Of a stretch of 7,276 nt of DNA, positions 6,174 through 7,276 are shown in pieces; positions within the stretch are counted from its first letter, which is position 1; every line of letters starts with the position of its first letter. Origin of the DNA: Pseudomonadota bacterium (lineage in GTDB: Bacteria > Pseudomonadota > Gammaproteobacteria > Burkholderiales > Burkholderiaceae_C); NCBI GenBank assembly GCA_021798395.1, contig JAJZHS010000123.1:1-7276 (forward strand), written 5' to 3'. The position numbers and the translations under genes were made by a program. Under the pieces are notes generated by a model. The model was given only the letters and a program-made list of their open reading frames with translations, ran no database searches and was not told where the DNA came from.

Positions 6174-7034
6174 TCAGACGTCGATGTTGACGATCTTGCG
6201 GATCACGATGGCTCCGGAGAGCTCCAGAAGTCCGACTGCGCCGAGCGCGAAGTAGCCGGGCTCGGTGTTCCAGAAGACGTCGGTCAGCGACGGCGCCACC
6301 AGGCTGAGCACCAGCAGCAGCAGCAGTGGCAGCGCACCGACGACCCAGGCCTGAAGGACGCCCTGCGCGGTCAGCGCGTGCACCTTGGACTCGATCTGCT
6401 GCCGGGCCTGGATGGTCGCTGCGCAGCGCTCGAGGATTTCGGCCAGGCCACCACCGGTCTCCAGCGTGACGCGCAGTGCCGACGCAAGCAGGTTGGTCGA
6501 CTCGGTGGGAACGCGCACGCACAGGTTGGCCAGGCTCTGCTCGAGCGGCTGTCCGAGGCGCTGCGCGCGGACGATCAGCGCAAGTTCGACGCCGAGCGCA
6601 CCACGCGTCTGCTCAGCCAGTTGTGCGAGCGCTCCGTTCAGCGACAGGCCCGCGCGCAGCAGTCCCGACAGCAGGGTCAGCGCGTCAGCCCACTGCGCAT
6701 CGACCTGATGGTGGCGGCGTGTCCGAAGAAACCGGAACAGCAGTCTGGGCAGCAGCACGAGCGTGAACAGGGTGGTGAGGGTTGCCGTCAGCTGCAGCGT
6801 CGCGATCCATGTCACCGCTGCAGCCGCCGAAGCCACGCTGATGGTGAGCACGAACAGCATTCTTGAGTCGATGTTGACGATGAATGCGCGTGCATGGGCT
6901 TGGCTGCGCTGGATGAAATCATCGTGGAAGCGACGCAGGCGTGGTGCCAGCAACACGAGCGTCATCCACGCCAGCACGGTTGCGCCCAGCACCGTGCCGA
7001 CGGTGCCGATGGCCAGCAGATCGGTCGGACTCAT
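6174..7034 (-). CDS. tadB: TadB, Tad pilus inner-membrane platform protein, copy 2
   Basis: The product has 286 residues. Helix 1 is at about 5-30, followed by a basic loop (APRLRRFHDDF), helices at about 58-77 and 81-99, a T2SSF domain from about 113 to 238 (WADALTLLSGLLRAGLSLNG; VPTESTNLLASALRVTLETG) and C-terminal helices at about 226-250 and 261-280. This is the usual TadB layout and near the usual length. The start at 7034 overlaps the stop of the cpaF remnant as ATGA and has GAGG 5 bases upstream, so it can be translated even though the cpaF gene is mostly gone. It should form the inner-membrane platform with TadC copy 2. Confidence 0.9.
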   Translation of the reverse strand: MSPTDLLAIGTVGTVLGATVLAWMTLVLLAPRLRRFHDDFIQRSQAHARAFIVNIDSRMLFVLTISVASAAAAVTWIATLQLTATLTTLFTLVLLPRLLFRFLRTRRHHQVDAQWADALTLLSGLLRAGLSLNGALAQLAEQTRGALGVELALIVRAQRLGQPLEQSLANLCVRVPTESTNLLASALRVTLETGGGLAEILERCAATIQARQQIESKVHALTAQGVLQAWVVGALPLLLLLVLSLVAPSLTDVFWNTEPGYFALGAVGLLELSGAIVIRKIVNIDV

Positions 7035-7204
7035 TGTGGCCTCGGCTCGCCCCCGGAGAACATGTCCGGGGAAATATCGAAGCCCAGGGCGGTCAGTTCG
7101 GCGAAGAACGACGGGATCAGTTCGCAGCCGCGGAATTGACCGTCGATCGGCTGCCCCTGCGCGTCAAGTCCACTCACGAGAAACAGAAGTGAAGGTTCGC
7201 GCTT
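7031..7204 (-). pseudogene. cpaF: cpaF/tadA ATPase C-terminal remnant, copy 2
   Basis: The frame is open only between a TGA at 7205-7207 and the TGA at 7031-7033, so at most 57 codons. It reads LFLVSGLDAQGQPIDGQFRG, then CELIPSFFAELTALGFDISPDMF and a short GGEPRPQ tail. The first part parallels copy 1 (LFQFVKSGYDAQAQQVDGQFRGC), and the FxxRLxxxGxDxxxDxF-like ending is the C-terminus of CpaF/TadA ATPases. Homology to copy 1 stops near 7185-7190, marking a breakpoint. No nucleotide-binding motif remains, and there is no good start (a GTG at VSG is the best available). It is best read as the tail of an ATPase gene cut off by rearrangement, still overlapping tadB as ATGA. Confidence 0.75.
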
Positions 7205-7276
7205 TCATGCGGTCGCCTCCACGGGGTTGATCTGGAAGCCGAGGGCGGCGGCGCGGCGATGGAGCGCGGCGACGGC
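7205..7276 (-). CDS. 3' end of an unidentified gene (partial)
   Basis: The last 23 codons before a TGA read AVAALHRRAAALGFQINPVE and ATA, which looks like genuine coding sequence (an Ala-rich helix, then a short extended end). Too little is visible to assign a family. The cpaF remnant follows in the same frame after the stop, so this gene lies immediately upstream of, and may drive, the copy-2 tad genes. The ATG at 7208 that overlaps its stop opens only a 14-codon frame. Confidence 0.4.
   Translation of the reverse strand, partial: AVAALHRRAAALGFQINPVEATA

Larger units (their letters stand above)
4229..7190 (-). repeat. Duplicated tad segment, copy 2 (intact tadBC-DUF192-tadE)
   Basis: This is the partner of the repeat at 808-3330, in direct orientation. 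It begins inside cpaF near 7185-7190 and ends at the tadE-like stop. The sequences following the two tadE stops share only a few bases, so homology appears to end at or just past the genes. No terminal inverted repeats or transposase are visible at its edges. Confidence 0.85.

Noticed and set aside
7165..7208. A 14-codon peptide starting at the ATGA overlap
   Set aside because: Too short and without features; the overlap is probably coincidental at a rearrangement point.

Overview
This is a GC-rich window with strongly G/C-biased codon use and almost no intergenic space. It most resembles a beta- or gammaproteobacterium: a CheV-type chemotaxis protein, a Tad/Flp (tight adherence) pilus locus with a DUF192 gene, and a SorAB-like sulfite dehydrogenase remnant all fit. 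The taxon is inference only.

Layout. Plus strand, left end: the last 55 codons of a CheV-like protein (1-170), a gene-free stretch, then a small exported protein of an uncharacterised family (377-778). Minus strand, read right to left: a degraded copy of the 3' half of a tad operon ('copy 1', 808-3638), made of a cpaF fragment running in frame into an internally deleted tadB, a frameshifted tadC, an intact DUF192 gene and an intact tadE-like gene. Plus strand, 3650-4156: the C-terminal tail of a sulfite-oxidase-family molybdoprotein followed by a complete small cytochrome c. Minus strand, 4229-7204: a second copy of the same tad module ('copy 2'), with the last ~50 codons of cpaF, then full-length tadB, tadC, DUF192 and tadE-like genes. 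At the right edge is the 3' end of an unidentified minus-strand gene (7205-7276).

In copy 2 the genes are tightly coupled, with ATGA overlaps, a 10-nt gap and a 14-nt overlap. TadB and TadC should form the inner-membrane platform of a Tad secretion/pilus machine, and the TadE-like protein a minor pseudopilin. No complete CpaF/TadA motor ATPase is present, so this platform would need an ATPase encoded elsewhere.

The notable feature is the arrangement. Two direct copies of one tad segment flank an unrelated, oppositely oriented redox fragment. Both copies start inside cpaF at different points, and copy 1 carries at least three independent lesions while its last two genes stay intact. This looks like duplication followed by partial decay or diversification. 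A chimeric assembly cannot be excluded from sequence alone.
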